Assembly (NCBI GenBank): GCA_016806145.1 | Contig: CP063166.1 | Span: 3,782,001-3,846,000, forward strand | Source: Variovorax paradoxus | Lineage (GTDB): Bacteria; Pseudomonadota; Gammaproteobacteria; Burkholderiales; Burkholderiaceae_C | DNA length: 64,000 nucleotides | Direction of reading: 5' to 3' | Shown here: piece after piece, positions 46,508-55,809 of the stretch | Position numbering within the stretch: position 1 is the stretch's first letter | Layout: the number at the start of each line of letters is the position of its first letter | Notes under the pieces: generated by a model | Told to the model about the DNA's origin: nothing | What the model saw: the letters and a program-made list of their open reading frames with translations, nothing else | The model's database searches: none | Translations under genes and position numbers: made by a program

Positions 46508-48325
46508 ATGCAATCCACGAGCACCCGGCCCGGCAGCGCCATCCGCGAACTCTATTCGGCCCTGTGGCACTTCGCCGCCGGCGCGCGCGGCCAGCTGCTG
46601 GGCGCCACCGCGCTGCTGGCCAGCTCGCAGCTGATCCGCCTCACCCTGCCCTACCTCGCGGGCCAGGCCATCAATGCGCTGCAGCGCGGCGACTTCGGCG
46701 GTGCCGGCCGCTGGATCGCGACGCTGGCCGGGGTCTACGTCGGCGCCTGGGCGCTGCACGGACCGGGCCGCATCCTCGAGCGCAACGTGGGCGTGAAGGT
46801 GCGCGAGACCCTGGCCGACCAGCTCTATGCGCGCATCGCCGCGGCGCCGCTGGCCTGGCACGACGGCCACCATTCGGGCGAGCTGCAGCACCGGGTGCAC
46901 CAGGCCAGCCGCGCGCTGTCGGACTTCGCGCAGAACCAGTTCATCTGGCTCACCAACGTCGTCAACTTCGTCGGGCCGCTGGTGGCGCTGGCGCTGCTGT
47001 CGCGCACCAGCGGCGCCACGGCGCTCGCGGGCTACGTGCTGATCGCGGTCGTGATCCTGCGCATCGACCGCGCGCTGATGCGGCTGGCGCGCACCGAGAA
47101 CGACGCCGACCGCCGCTACGTGGCGGCGCTGCTCGACTTCCTCGGCAACGCCTCGACGGTGATCGGCCTGCGGCTGCAGGGCGCCTCGCGGCTGCTGCTG
47201 CGCCGGCGCATGCGCGCGGTGTCGGAGCCGCTGAAGCGCACCGTGGTGCTCAACGAAGGCAAGTGGTTCGCGGTCGACCTCATGGGCCTGGCGCTGACCT
47301 GGGGGCTGGTGGTGATCTACGTCTGGCAGTCGCGCACGCCGGGCCAGGCCGTGATGCTGGGTGGGGTGTTCATGATCTACCAGTACGCGCAGCAGGCCGC
47401 GGGCGTGGTCACCTCGGTGGCGGCCAACTTCAGCTTCTTCGCGCGCATGCACACCGACTACGGCAGCGCGGCGCCGATCTGGGAGGCGCCCAAGGGCGAC
47501 TCGCTGGCCACGCCGCCCGAGCAGGTGCCCGCGGCCGAGCGCATCGATGCCGAGGCCGCCTGGCAGACGCTGGCCGTCGATGCGCTGGACTGGAACTACG
47601 CGCCGCGCGGCAGCGCACCCGCAACGACGACGGCTCCCGGCGAGGAACGCCCGCGCGGCGGCCTGCATGCGGTGTCGCTCGCGCTGCGCCGCGGCGAACG
47701 CGTGGCGCTGGTGGGCCCGAGCGGCGGCGGCAAGAGCACCTTGCTGCGCGTGCTCGCGGGCCTCTATGCGCCGCAGGGCGGCGTGCTCGCGCTCGACGGC
47801 CAGCCGGTCGACTGGACGCAGCTGCGCCGCATCGCCACGCTGATCCCGCAGGAGACCGAGCTGTTCGAGGCCAGCGTGCGCGAGAACCTCGCCTTCGGCC
47901 TGCCCTTCGACGACGACGCGCTGCGCGCCGCGCTGCATGCGAGCACCTTCGACGAAGTGCTGGCCGCCACCCACGGCGACCTCGACACCGCGGTGTCGGA
48001 GCGCGGCTTCAACCTCTCGGGCGGCCAGCGCCAGCGGCTGTGCCTGGCGCGCGGCGTGCTCGCGGCCCAGGGCAGCTCGCTGCTGCTGCTCGACGAGCCC
48101 ACGAGCGCGCTCGATGCGGCCACCGAGGCGCGCGTGCTCGAGCGCATCGCGCAGGCCTTTCCGCGCGCCTGCGTGGTGGCCTCGGTGCACCGGTTGAGCC
48201 TGCTCGAGCGCTTCGACGCGGTGGTGCTGATGGAGGCCGGCCGCGTGGTCGATGCCGGTCCGCGCGACGCGGTGTTCGCGCGCCAGCCCTTCCTGCAGCG
48301 CATGGTGGCGCCCGCGGCGCCCTGA
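46508..48325 (+). CDS. ABC exporter, fused permease-ATPase
   Basis: 605-residue half-transporter: a six-helix type 1 exporter domain (~20-330) and an ATPase domain with Walker A GPSGGGKST near residue 403, signature LSGGQRQRL and Walker B SLLLLDEPTSALD. An Ala/Thr/Pro-rich linker of about 40 residues joins the two. It would act as a homodimer in the inner membrane; lipids, peptides or drugs are possible cargo. Context gives no hint. Confidence 0.9.
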   Translation: MQSTSTRPGSAIRELYSALWHFAAGARGQLLGATALLASSQLIRLTLPYLAGQAINALQRGDFGGAGRWIATLAGVYVGAWALHGPGRILERNVGVKVRETLADQLYARIAAAPLAWHDGHHSGELQHRVHQASRALSDFAQNQFIWLTNVVNFVGPLVALALLSRTSGATALAGYVLIAVVILRIDRALMRLARTENDADRRYVAALLDFLGNASTVIGLRLQGASRLLLRRRMRAVSEPLKRTVVLNEGKWFAVDLMGLALTWGLVVIYVWQSRTPGQAVMLGGVFMIYQYAQQAAGVVTSVAANFSFFARMHTDYGSAAPIWEAPKGDSLATPPEQVPAAERIDAEAAWQTLAVDALDWNYAPRGSAPATTTAPGEERPRGGLHAVSLALRRGERVALVGPSGGGKSTLLRVLAGLYAPQGGVLALDGQPVDWTQLRRIATLIPQETELFEASVRENLAFGLPFDDDALRAALHASTFDEVLAATHGDLDTAVSERGFNLSGGQRQRLCLARGVLAAQGSSLLLLDEPTSALDAATEARVLERIAQAFPRACVVASVHRLSLLERFDAVVLMEAGRVVDAGPRDAVFARQPFLQRMVAPAAP

Positions 48326-48373
48326 ACCGCCCCCTAGAATCTCGCGCTTTCGGTCGCGAGCACCGCACTGCGC

Positions 48374-49432
48374 ATGAACCCCAAGGCCGGCAAGGCGAGC
48401 ATCAAGGACGTGGCCACGCTTGCCGGCGTGTCGCTGGGCAGCGTCTCGCGCGTGATCAACAAGGCCCAGAACGTGAGCCCCGCGCTGCGCGAGCGCGTCG
48501 AGCGTGCGATGCGCGAACTCGACTGGCGGCTCAACCATGCGGCGCAGGCGCTGCGCGCGCGCAGCTCGCGCACGGTGGGCTGCATGTTCACCGACGTCGC
48601 CAATCCGCTCTACGCCAAGCTCTACCGCACCTTCGAGGCCAAGCTGCGCGAGGCCGGCTACATGGTGCTGCTGGCCAACAGCCTCAACGATCCGCAGTGG
48701 GAGCTCGAGATCCTCGCGATGTTCCAGGGCCGCCGCATGGACGGCGTGATCATCGCGCCGGGCAACGAGCGCGACCCGGCGGTGCTCGAGGCGGTCGAGA
48801 AGCTCGGCATCCCGGCCGTGATCCTCGACCGCGACATGGACGTGGCGCAGGACCAGTTGCTGTTCGACCATCCGCGCGGCGTGAAGGAGGCCGTGCTGCA
48901 CCTCGCAAGCCTGGGCCATCGCGAGCTGGGCCTGGTGGTGGCCGACATGCAGAACCGGCCGATGCGCCGCCGCATCGAGGGCTTCGAGGCCGGGCTCGAG
49001 GCCAGCGGCCTGGCGGCGCGGCCCGCGCACATCGTGCGGCTGCCGACCTCCACCAGCCCCGCCTTCGACGCGGTCACGCAGTTGCTCGAGGGCCCGGTGC
49101 GGCCCACCGCGCTGGTCACGCTCGGCACCAGCGTGCTGGCCGACGTGCTCAACGCCATCGCCGCGCAGGGCCTGCGCATTCCGCGGGACATCTCGCTGGT
49201 CACCCTGGGCGATCCGGACTTCGCGCGCAGCCACCGCCCGCCGATCAGCAGCGTGACGGTGGACCTCGACCGCGCGGCCGAGGACGGCGTGCGGATGCTG
49301 CTCGAGCGCATGCGCGACGCGCCCGATGCGCCGCCGCGCCGCGTGCTCGCGCCCATGCAGTTCGTGCTGCGCGGCTCGTGCGGGCCGGTGCCCGCGCAGG
49401 CCGCCCCGAAGCCGCGCAAGCGCGCGGCCTGA
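48374..49432 (+). CDS. LacI-family transcriptional regulator
   Basis: 352-residue regulator: N-terminal helix-turn-helix (SIKDVATLAGVSLGSVSRVI, residues 8-27) with a hinge helix, and a periplasmic-binding-protein-like ligand domain (GCMFTDVANPLYAKLYRTFE onward). A LacI-type operator lies after the gene, before the SDR gene, so it probably controls that pair in response to a small ligand. Confidence 0.92.
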   Translation: MNPKAGKASIKDVATLAGVSLGSVSRVINKAQNVSPALRERVERAMRELDWRLNHAAQALRARSSRTVGCMFTDVANPLYAKLYRTFEAKLREAGYMVLLANSLNDPQWELEILAMFQGRRMDGVIIAPGNERDPAVLEAVEKLGIPAVILDRDMDVAQDQLLFDHPRGVKEAVLHLASLGHRELGLVVADMQNRPMRRRIEGFEAGLEASGLAARPAHIVRLPTSTSPAFDAVTQLLEGPVRPTALVTLGTSVLADVLNAIAAQGLRIPRDISLVTLGDPDFARSHRPPISSVTVDLDRAAEDGVRMLLERMRDAPDAPPRRVLAPMQFVLRGSCGPVPAQAAPKPRKRAA

Positions 49433-49477
49433 TCCTCTTCCACGGCGGGGCCCGTCCGAGCGCCCTACACCGATCGA

Positions 49478-49489
49478 TGAAACGATTCA
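49478..49489. promoter_or_regulatory. LacI-family operator upstream of the SDR gene
   Basis: TGAAACGATTCA is a palindrome with a central CG, differing at one position from perfect symmetry and matching the general LacI/GalR operator form. It lies 90 bp upstream of the SDR start and 46 bp after the LacI gene. Confidence 0.6.
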
Positions 49490-49578
49490 CCCTGGGAGAA
49501 ACACCATTCGCCGGTGCCAGCCTCGCGACTTAAGCTGCGGACCACTCCCTCCACCGTCCCCGGCCCCGCGCCCGCACC

Positions 49579-50430
49579 GTGAACATCTCCACCGCCCCCA
49601 CACCCCATGCCGAAGCCGCCAGCAGCAGCCTCGAGGGCCGCGTCGCGATCGTGACCGGCGCCGGCTCGCGCAGCGCCGAGATCGGCAACGGCCGCGCCGC
49701 CGCCCTGCTGCTCGCGCGCCGCGGCGCGCGCGTGCTGCTGCTCGATGCGCAGCTCGACTGCGCGCGCGAGACCGAACGCATGATCGCGGCCGAGGGCGGC
49801 AGCGCGCTCGCCCTGGCCTGCGACGTGTCGGACGCCGCGCAATGCCGCCAGGCCGTGGCCCATGCGATCGAGGCCTGGGGCCGCGTCGACATCCTGGTCA
49901 ACAACGTCGGCATCGGCGGGCCGGCCGGCAATGCGGTCGATCTCGACCTGGATGAATGGGACCACGCGCTGCGCGTCAACGTCACCTCGATGATGCTGAT
50001 GGCGAAGTACGCGATCCCCGAGATGCGCAAACTGGGCCGCGGCGCCATCGTCAACATCGCCTCGGTCGCGGGCCTGATCGGCGGCACGCCGGCGCTGCTC
50101 TATCCGACCTCGAAGGGCGCGGTGGTCAACATGACCCGTGCCATGGCCGCGCACCACGGCGTCGAGGGCATCCGCGTCAACTGCGTGGCGCCCGGCATGG
50201 TCTACACGCCGATGGTCGCGGGCCGCATGACGCCCGAGGTGCGCGAGCAGCGCCGCAAGCGTTCGCTGCTGCAGACCGAGGGCTCGGGCTGGGACGTGGG
50301 CCAGGCCGTGGCCTACCTCGCGAGCGACGAGGCGCGCTGGGTCACGGGCGTGATCCTGCCGGTCGACGCGGGCGCCACGGCCGGCAACGCGCCCTCGCCC
50401 GGCCTGCGGCCCGACACCCGCGCCGCCTGA
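49579..50430 (+). CDS. Short-chain dehydrogenase/reductase (SDR)
   Basis: 283-residue NAD(P)-dependent oxidoreductase. The cofactor motif is an extended variant, TGAGSRSAEIGNG (26-38), rather than the classic TGxxxGxG; NNVG follows, and the catalytic Tyr and Lys are in YPTSK. The GTG at 49579 is used as start, without a good ribosome site, because it is the only candidate giving the complete N-terminus. Followed 26 bp later by a carboxymuconolactone-decarboxylase-like gene. Confidence 0.87.
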   Translation: MNISTAPTPHAEAASSSLEGRVAIVTGAGSRSAEIGNGRAAALLLARRGARVLLLDAQLDCARETERMIAAEGGSALALACDVSDAAQCRQAVAHAIEAWGRVDILVNNVGIGGPAGNAVDLDLDEWDHALRVNVTSMMLMAKYAIPEMRKLGRGAIVNIASVAGLIGGTPALLYPTSKGAVVNMTRAMAAHHGVEGIRVNCVAPGMVYTPMVAGRMTPEVREQRRKRSLLQTEGSGWDVGQAVAYLASDEARWVTGVILPVDAGATAGNAPSPGLRPDTRAA

Positions 50431-50456
50431 CATCCACCGACCGAGGACCCCGACCC

Positions 50457-51020
50457 ATGCCCCGCGTTCCCCTGCTGCCCGAGCATCCCGATGATCCCGC
50501 CGCCGCGGCGCTGTTCGAGCGCGTGCGCGCGGCGCGCGGCCCGGACTTCCACCTGCCCCATCTCTACCGCGTGCTCGGCACCGCGCCCGCGCTGTTCCGC
50601 GGCTGGCTCGATTTCGCGTGGCCGCTGCGCCTGGATGCGAAGACGCCGCGGCTGCTGCGCGAGCTGATGATCCTGCGCGGCGCGCAGCTCTCGGGCACCG
50701 CCTACGAATGGGCCCATCACCTGCCGATGGCCACCGAGGCCGGCGTGAGCGAGGCGCAGATCGACGCGCTCGTGCACTGGCAAGACAGCGATCTCTTCGA
50801 TGCCGACGAGCGCGCGGTGCTGCAGCTGGCCGAGGAGGTCACGCGCGGGCCCGCGGCCTCGGCGGCCACCGTGGCGCAGCTCAAGGCGCGCGGCTTCGAC
50901 GACGCGGCCGTGGTCGAGCTGGTGCTCACCGCGAGCTTCTATGTCTGCGTGAGCCGCTTCCTGCAGTCGATGGACGTCGAGCTCGAGCCCGGCTACGAGG
51001 CGCATCGCGCGCGCATGTGA
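50457..51020 (+). CDS. Carboxymuconolactone decarboxylase (CMD)-family protein
   Basis: 187-residue all-helical protein of the CMD/AhpD superfamily: RELMILRGAQLSGTAYEWAHHLPMA near residue 63. The usual CxxC of AhpD peroxidases is absent (SGTAYEWAHH instead), so peroxidase activity is unlikely and a decarboxylase or lactone-related role is more probable. Same operon as the SDR gene. Confidence 0.85.
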   Translation: MPRVPLLPEHPDDPAAAALFERVRAARGPDFHLPHLYRVLGTAPALFRGWLDFAWPLRLDAKTPRLLRELMILRGAQLSGTAYEWAHHLPMATEAGVSEAQIDALVHWQDSDLFDADERAVLQLAEEVTRGPAASAATVAQLKARGFDDAAVVELVLTASFYVCVSRFLQSMDVELEPGYEAHRARM

Positions 51021-51026
51021 ACGCCG

Positions 51027-52295
51027 TCAGGCGGCAGCGGACGCCTCGCCGAGCAGGCCCATGAAGGCCGGCCGCAGGTAGAGCTCGACCACCGAGGCCT
51101 CGCTCGCATCGGGCACCCAGCGGTGCAGCTCGGCCGCGCCGTTGATCGCGCCGACCAGCAGCTGCGCCGCGAGCGCCGCATCGAGCGGCCGCACCGATCC
51201 GTCGACCAGGCCGTCGACCAGCATCGCCGCCAGGCGCTCGATGCGCTGCTGCAGCGTCGTGTGCACGCGCGCGCGGTCGGCCGCCTCGGGCAGCGCGCTG
51301 GTCGACGACAGGCGCAGCAGCGGGCCCTCGGCCGAGCGCTGGAAGCGCACCAGCATGCGCGCCGCCAGGCCCGCGCGCTGCCAGCCGCTGCCGCCGGTGT
51401 CCTCGGCGAGTTGGAAGGCGCGGCGGATGACCTCGAAAGTGCGCTCGAAGCAGGCCGAGATCAGGTCCAGCTTGTTGTCGTTGTGGTGATAGAACGAGCC
51501 CTTGGTGACATGGAGCCGCGCCGAGATCTTGTCGACCGAGGCGCCGCGGTAGCCCTGCTCGTTGAGCAGCGCGGTGGCCGCGCGCAGGAAGGCATCCATC
51601 GCGGCGTTGTCGGTGGGCCCATGCAGCACCGCCTCATCGGACAGCGCGACCGCCTCCCATCGCGCCGCCGGCGCGCCGAGCCCGTGGAGCACGATGTCGG
51701 CCACGCGCGCGGCCATGCGCGGGTACTGCGCCGCCTCGTAGCGGCCGAACCAGGCCGGCAGCCAGTGCACCAGCGACAGCAGCAGGTGGGTGCGGGCATT
51801 GCGCACCTCGCGCGGCCAGTGCGCGGTGGCCTCGTCCTTGAACAGCCCGCGCACGCGGCGGAACATGCCGGTGTAGGCGATGTGCACGGTCTCGAGCTGC
51901 GGGCTCGGCAGCGCGCGCACGTCGCTGAAGGCCACCACCGGCGGATGCTCGCCGAGCGCCACGGCCGCCAGCAGCGCGGCATGGCCCGCGAGGAAGGCAC
52001 GCACCCGCGCCTCCACCGTGGCCTCGCGCGCCGCGGCCTCGGCGATGCCGTCGAACAGCACGATGGCGCGCAGGAAGCAGGCGGTGGCCAGGTCCTCCTT
52101 CTTTCGGTAGTAGTAGGTGACGCTGTTGGTCACCAGGCCCACGCTGGCCGCGATGCCGGCCAGGGTCGCGCCCTTGACGCCCTGCGCATTGAACTGCGCC
52201 GCGGCCGCGTTGAGGATGGCATCGCGCTTTTCCTGGAAACGCGCGGTCTGCGGCTCGCGGGCGGTGACGGCGGTCATGGGGGAAGGCTTCTTCAA
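51027..52295 (-). CDS. Double-domain TetR-family regulator
   Basis: 422-residue protein containing two complete TetR units in tandem: helix-turn-helix one at ~residues 24-70 ([22 protein letters not shown]) and two at ~232-282 ([21 protein letters not shown]), each followed by a ligand-domain-like helical part. This is twice the normal length and probably lets one chain form a pseudodimer. Divergent from the acyl-CoA dehydrogenase and SDR genes, which it likely represses, and convergent with the CMD gene (6-bp gap). Confidence 0.9.
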   Translation of the reverse strand: MKKPSPMTAVTAREPQTARFQEKRDAILNAAAAQFNAQGVKGATLAGIAASVGLVTNSVTYYYRKKEDLATACFLRAIVLFDGIAEAAAREATVEARVRAFLAGHAALLAAVALGEHPPVVAFSDVRALPSPQLETVHIAYTGMFRRVRGLFKDEATAHWPREVRNARTHLLLSLVHWLPAWFGRYEAAQYPRMAARVADIVLHGLGAPAARWEAVALSDEAVLHGPTDNAAMDAFLRAATALLNEQGYRGASVDKISARLHVTKGSFYHHNDNKLDLISACFERTFEVIRRAFQLAEDTGGSGWQRAGLAARMLVRFQRSAEGPLLRLSSTSALPEAADRARVHTTLQQRIERLAAMLVDGLVDGSVRPLDAALAAQLLVGAINGAAELHRWVPDASEASVVELYLRPAFMGLLGEASAAA

Positions 52296-52390
52296 CGGCG
52301 AGAAGGACGGTGGGCCGCGATGATACCGAGCAGCAATCGAAGATCAGGTATTCGCGCATTCATCGGCAGTTCCCATGCGAGTCGCCTAGG

Positions 52391-52426
52391 TTCCACCATT
52401 TTGGAATCGGCGGTTTGTATTGGAAC
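52391..52426. promoter_or_regulatory. Candidate operator in the TetR/acyl-CoA dehydrogenase intergenic region
   Basis: TTCCA-N6-TGGAA (52391-52406) is a perfect inverted repeat, and a third half-site TGGAA follows at 52421, 19 bp further on. The position between the divergent genes suggests the double TetR protein's binding site. Confidence 0.5.
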
Positions 52427-52495
52427 GGCGCCCTTGCTATCGTCTCCGAGCCCGGCTCGCGCCGGATCCGACGAACGAAGAAAAAGGAGACCGTC

Positions 52496-53728
52496 ATGGA
52501 CTTCACCCTGTCCGACAAGCAAGTGCATTGGCGCGATCGCGTGATCGCGTTCATGAAGGCGCACGTCTACCCCGCCGTGCCCACCTACATGGCGCAGATG
52601 CAGGGCTTCGGCGAGAACCGCTGGCAGGTCGTGCCGATCGTGGAGGAGCTCAAGGCCAAGGCGCGCGAGGCCGGGCTGTGGAACCTGTTCCTGCCGCTCG
52701 ATTCGGTGCCCTCCGACAGCCCCTACAAGGGCGCGGGCCTCACCAACCTCGAGTACGCCGTCTGCGCCGAGGAGATGGGCAAGGTCGGCTTCGCCTCCGA
52801 GGTCTTCAACTGCTCGGCGCCCGACACCGGCAACATGGAAGTGCTGATCCGCTACGGCAGCGACGAGCACAAGAAGCGCTGGCTGCAGCCGCTGCTCGAA
52901 GGCAGGATCCGCTCGGCCTTCCTGATGACCGAACCCGACGTGGCCTCGTCCGACGCCACCAACATCGAGACCTCGATCCGCCGCGACGGCGACCACTACG
53001 TGATCAACGGCCGCAAGTGGTGGTCCTCGGGCGTGGGCGACCCGCGCTGCGAGATCGCCATCGTGATGGGCAAGACCGACCCCGAGGCGCCGCGCCATTC
53101 GCAGCAGTCGCAGATCCTGGTGCCGCTCCACACACCGGGCATCGAGATCGTGCGCATGCTGCCGGTGTTCGGCTTCGACGACGCACCGCACGGCCATGCC
53201 GAGGTGGTGTTCCGCGACGTGCGCGTGCCGGCGGCGAACCTGCTGCTCGGCGAGGGCCGCGGCTTCGAGATCGCGCAGGGCCGGCTCGGGCCCGGGCGCA
53301 TCCACCACTGCATGCGCTCGATCGGCGGCGCCGAGGTGGCGCTCGAGAAGATGGTGCGCCGGCTGCAGTCGCGCACCGCCTTCGGCAAGCGCATCGCCGA
53401 CCAGTCGGTGTGGGAGCAGCGCGTGGCCGAGGCCCGCATCGACATCGAGATGACGCGCCTCTTGTGCCTCAAGGCCGCCGACCTGATGGACCGCGTGGGC
53501 AACAAGGTGGCACGGCTCGAGATCGCGATGATCAAGGTGGCGGCGCCGCGCACCGCGCTGCGCATCATCGACATGGCGATCCAGGCCCATGGCGCGGCCG
53601 GCGTCACCACCGACTTCGGCCTGGCCAAGCAGTACGCCAGCATGCGCACGATGCGTCTGGCCGACGGACCCGACGAGGTGCACAACCGCTCCATCGCGCG
53701 CATGGAGTACGGGCGCTACGCGGACTGA
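52496..53728 (+). CDS. Acyl-CoA dehydrogenase, ACAD10/11-like
   Basis: 410-residue flavoenzyme of the acyl-CoA dehydrogenase fold. Typical segments are [18 protein letters not shown] (FAD/substrate region), [30 protein letters not shown] and the C-terminal [11 protein letters not shown]. The GPGRIHH form is characteristic of the ACAD10/11 group, which acts on unusual, including 4-hydroxylated, acyl-CoAs. An AAAAGGAGA site precedes the ATG. In operon with an SDR 23 bp downstream. Confidence 0.9.
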   Translation: MDFTLSDKQVHWRDRVIAFMKAHVYPAVPTYMAQMQGFGENRWQVVPIVEELKAKAREAGLWNLFLPLDSVPSDSPYKGAGLTNLEYAVCAEEMGKVGFASEVFNCSAPDTGNMEVLIRYGSDEHKKRWLQPLLEGRIRSAFLMTEPDVASSDATNIETSIRRDGDHYVINGRKWWSSGVGDPRCEIAIVMGKTDPEAPRHSQQSQILVPLHTPGIEIVRMLPVFGFDDAPHGHAEVVFRDVRVPAANLLLGEGRGFEIAQGRLGPGRIHHCMRSIGGAEVALEKMVRRLQSRTAFGKRIADQSVWEQRVAEARIDIEMTRLLCLKAADLMDRVGNKVARLEIAMIKVAAPRTALRIIDMAIQAHGAAGVTTDFGLAKQYASMRTMRLADGPDEVHNRSIARMEYGRYAD

Positions 53729-53751
53729 CCATTTCGAGGAGACAACACACC

Positions 53752-54516
53752 ATGTCCTTGTTCTCGCTGGCCGGCAAGGTGGCCATCGTCACCGGTTCCT
53801 CGCGCGGCATCGGCCGCGCCATCGCCGAGCGCCTGGCCGAGCACGGCGCGAAGGTCGTGATCTCGTCGCGCAAGCCCGAGCCCTGCGCCGAGGTGCGCGA
53901 CGCCATCAACGCCGCGCATGGCGCGGGCGCGGCGATCTCGATCCCGGCCAACATCTCGTCGAAGGAAGAGCTGCGCCACCTGGTCGAGGAGACCACGCGC
54001 CAGCTCGGGCGCGTCGACATCGTGGTGTGCAATGCCGCGTCGAACCCCTACTACGGTCCGCTGGCGGGCATCGAGGACGACCAGTTCCGCAAGATCCTCG
54101 AGAACAACGTGATCGCCAACCACTGGCTGATCAACTTCGCGGTGCCGCAGATGATCGAGCGCAAGGAGGGCTCGATCATCATCGTCTCCTCGATCGGCGG
54201 CCTGCGCGGCTCGCCGGTGATCGGCGCCTACAACGTCTCGAAGGCGGCCGACTTCCAGCTCGCGCGCAACCTCGCGGTGGAGTACGGGCCGCACAACGTG
54301 CGCGTGAACTGCATCGCGCCGGGCCTGATCAAGACCGATTTCGCGCGTGCGCTCTGGGAAGACCCCGAGAACCTGCGCCGCCGCACCGAGAGCACGCCGC
54401 TGCGGCGCATTGGCGACCCCGACGAGATCGCGGGCGCGGCGGTGTTCCTGGCTTCGCGCGCGGGGGCATTCATGACCGGGCAGAGCCTGGTCATCGATGG
54501 CGGCGTGACCTGCTGA
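53752..54516 (+). CDS. Short-chain dehydrogenase/reductase (SDR)
   Basis: 254-residue NAD(P)-dependent enzyme with TGSSRGIG (residues 15-22), the NAAS motif, catalytic Ser/Tyr/Lys (SSIGG; YNVSK) and the C-terminal GQSLVIDGG. The form is that of hydroxyacyl or carbonyl reductases. Co-transcribed with the acyl-CoA dehydrogenase, so it probably oxidises a hydroxyacyl intermediate of the same pathway (inference). Confidence 0.9.
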   Translation: MSLFSLAGKVAIVTGSSRGIGRAIAERLAEHGAKVVISSRKPEPCAEVRDAINAAHGAGAAISIPANISSKEELRHLVEETTRQLGRVDIVVCNAASNPYYGPLAGIEDDQFRKILENNVIANHWLINFAVPQMIERKEGSIIIVSSIGGLRGSPVIGAYNVSKAADFQLARNLAVEYGPHNVRVNCIAPGLIKTDFARALWEDPENLRRRTESTPLRRIGDPDEIAGAAVFLASRAGAFMTGQSLVIDGGVTC

Positions 54517-54544
54517 GCGCCGCGGCGCCGGGACCGGGCCGGGC

Positions 54545-54772
54545 TCAGTCGGCGCTGCAGTTCCAGGCGCGCACGAACTGGACGGCCTTGGACTGGGCGC
54601 GCTGGAAGGCGATGTCCCAGGTCGGCTGGTCGGCAATCACCAGGGCGCAGCGCGGGACGCCGTCCAGGAATATCTCGGCCACTCCGGCGCAGGAGCCGTC
54701 GGCGTTCACCGTGGGTTCGAAAGCGCCGGTCCAGTGATCCGGCAGTTCGAGAACGAGGGATGGGGCGTGCAT
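54545..54772 (-). CDS. Small hypothetical protein
   Basis: 75-residue soluble acidic protein, no signal or membrane segment, convergent with the SDR gene. The sequence is balanced and protein-like (two cysteines, several Trp), which supports a real gene, but I recognise no family. Confidence 0.6.
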   Translation of the reverse strand: MHAPSLVLELPDHWTGAFEPTVNADGSCAGVAEIFLDGVPRCALVIADQPTWDIAFQRAQSKAVQFVRAWNCSAD

Positions 54773-54931
54773 GTGCGCCCAATCTTAGGACGCAGGCCTC
54801 AAATCGACAACAAAAGTTAACATTCCCGCCGGAACAAAGTCACGATTACCACGCGAAAACGTAAAGGTTTTGATAGCAATTCGGGGGGAATTCGCTCCAT
54901 CCGCCTGCCGGCGCGGTGCCGGCGCCTCGGC

Positions 54932-55252
54932 TCAGGGCCGCGGCAGGCTCGAGAGGAAGGTCGAGACGAACAGCGAAGCGGCCCGCCCGACCTCGAGCAC
55001 CTCCGACAGGTCGAAGCGCTGCGGCGCGGCGCCGCTGTCGTCGCCCGCATGCCTGACCTCGATCAGCACCTCGCTCGCGAGCTCGCGGTCGCCGCGGGCC
55101 TTTCCGTTGGGCATCAGCCAGGTGTCGAGCGTCTCCGGTGGAATCCGCCGGAAGACGGCGACCGCCGGGACATAGCGAAAACTCCGCTCCTCGGCCGTGG
55201 CGATGGGCATGCTGACACGACAGGCGAAGCTGTCCTGCAATGTGTTTGTCAC
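54932..55252 (-). CDS. Small protein resembling phage tail assembly chaperones
   Basis: 106-residue protein starting from a GTG with an AAGGA site. The pattern FRRIPPETLDTWL, then a DRELASEVLIEV helix, a DDSGAAPQRFDLSEVLEV segment and a C-terminal helix, recalls siphophage/P2-type tail assembly chaperones, where a Trp usually follows the second helix. The resemblance is weak and no other tail gene is near, so an orphan phage remnant or an unrelated hypothetical are both possible. Confidence 0.5.
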   Translation of the reverse strand: MTNTLQDSFACRVSMPIATAEERSFRYVPAVAVFRRIPPETLDTWLMPNGKARGDRELASEVLIEVRHAGDDSGAAPQRFDLSEVLEVGRAASLFVSTFLSSLPRP

Positions 55253-55572
55253 TCCCTGTTCCTTTTTTATGTGACGAGTTACGTAAGTTAATTCCTCCCT
55301 GCATGGCAGAGAAGAATCAGCTTAGGTTTTGCGCCGACGGTTTGTGAATAACACACGCTTGGGGATTCACAGTTCACGGTTTGAAGCGCATGGACCCGAC
55401 ATCCACGGCTTTCAAGCACGCTCAGTTCACAAGGCTTGGCTCCCTGGCGCTAAGGTTTTGACCTTCGTCACGCGCGCGACTCGGCCTACAGCCAAAGACA
55501 TCAGGTAACTGACGGCAACGTTTGTTAAAGCACTCGACCATCGCTCCAGCCCATCGACAACAGGAGGTACTG
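55253..55572. other. Gene-free AT-richer stretch
   Basis: 320 bases without a convincing gene, clearly lower in GC than the surroundings. It holds an inverted repeat GTGAAT-N15-ATTCAC (55344-55370) and two copies of CAGTTCAC, and presumably the promoters of the two flanking divergent small genes. No structured RNA was recognised. Confidence 0.5.
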
Positions 55573-55809
55573 ATGAGCTTCAAGGAGATCAACGATCGTT
55601 TCGGCCTGCAGTTCCAGCGCGGCAGCCGCGTGTTCTGCGACGGACGTCTGGGCACCATCACCGGCGCGACCCATTCGCACATCCGCGTGCGCTTCGACGG
55701 CCGCCAGAATGGCGCGCCCTGCGATCCGCTGGAAGTGCGGCTGGTGGACACGATGCCGGTGGGCGTGCCCGCCATGCCTGCGCCGCAGGCCCTGGCGTCC
55801 GGCCAGTAG
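55573..55809 (+). CDS. Small hypothetical protein with strong ribosome site
   Basis: 78-residue protein preceded by a consensus AGGAGG. Its first ~55 residues are beta-rich and basic (GSRVFCDGRLGTITGATHSHIRVRFDG), a pattern like a KOW/SH3-type nucleic-acid-binding barrel, followed by a Pro/Ala tail. No family can be named. Followed by a strong terminator at 55917-55944, so it is a single-gene transcript. Confidence 0.72.
   Translation: MSFKEINDRFGLQFQRGSRVFCDGRLGTITGATHSHIRVRFDGRQNGAPCDPLEVRLVDTMPVGVPAMPAPQALASGQ

Noticed and set aside
55341..55440. Repeated CAGTTCAC and GTGAAT/ATTCAC motifs
   Set aside because: Too few, too short and irregularly spaced for a CRISPR array or iterons; mentioned only within the gene-free stretch.
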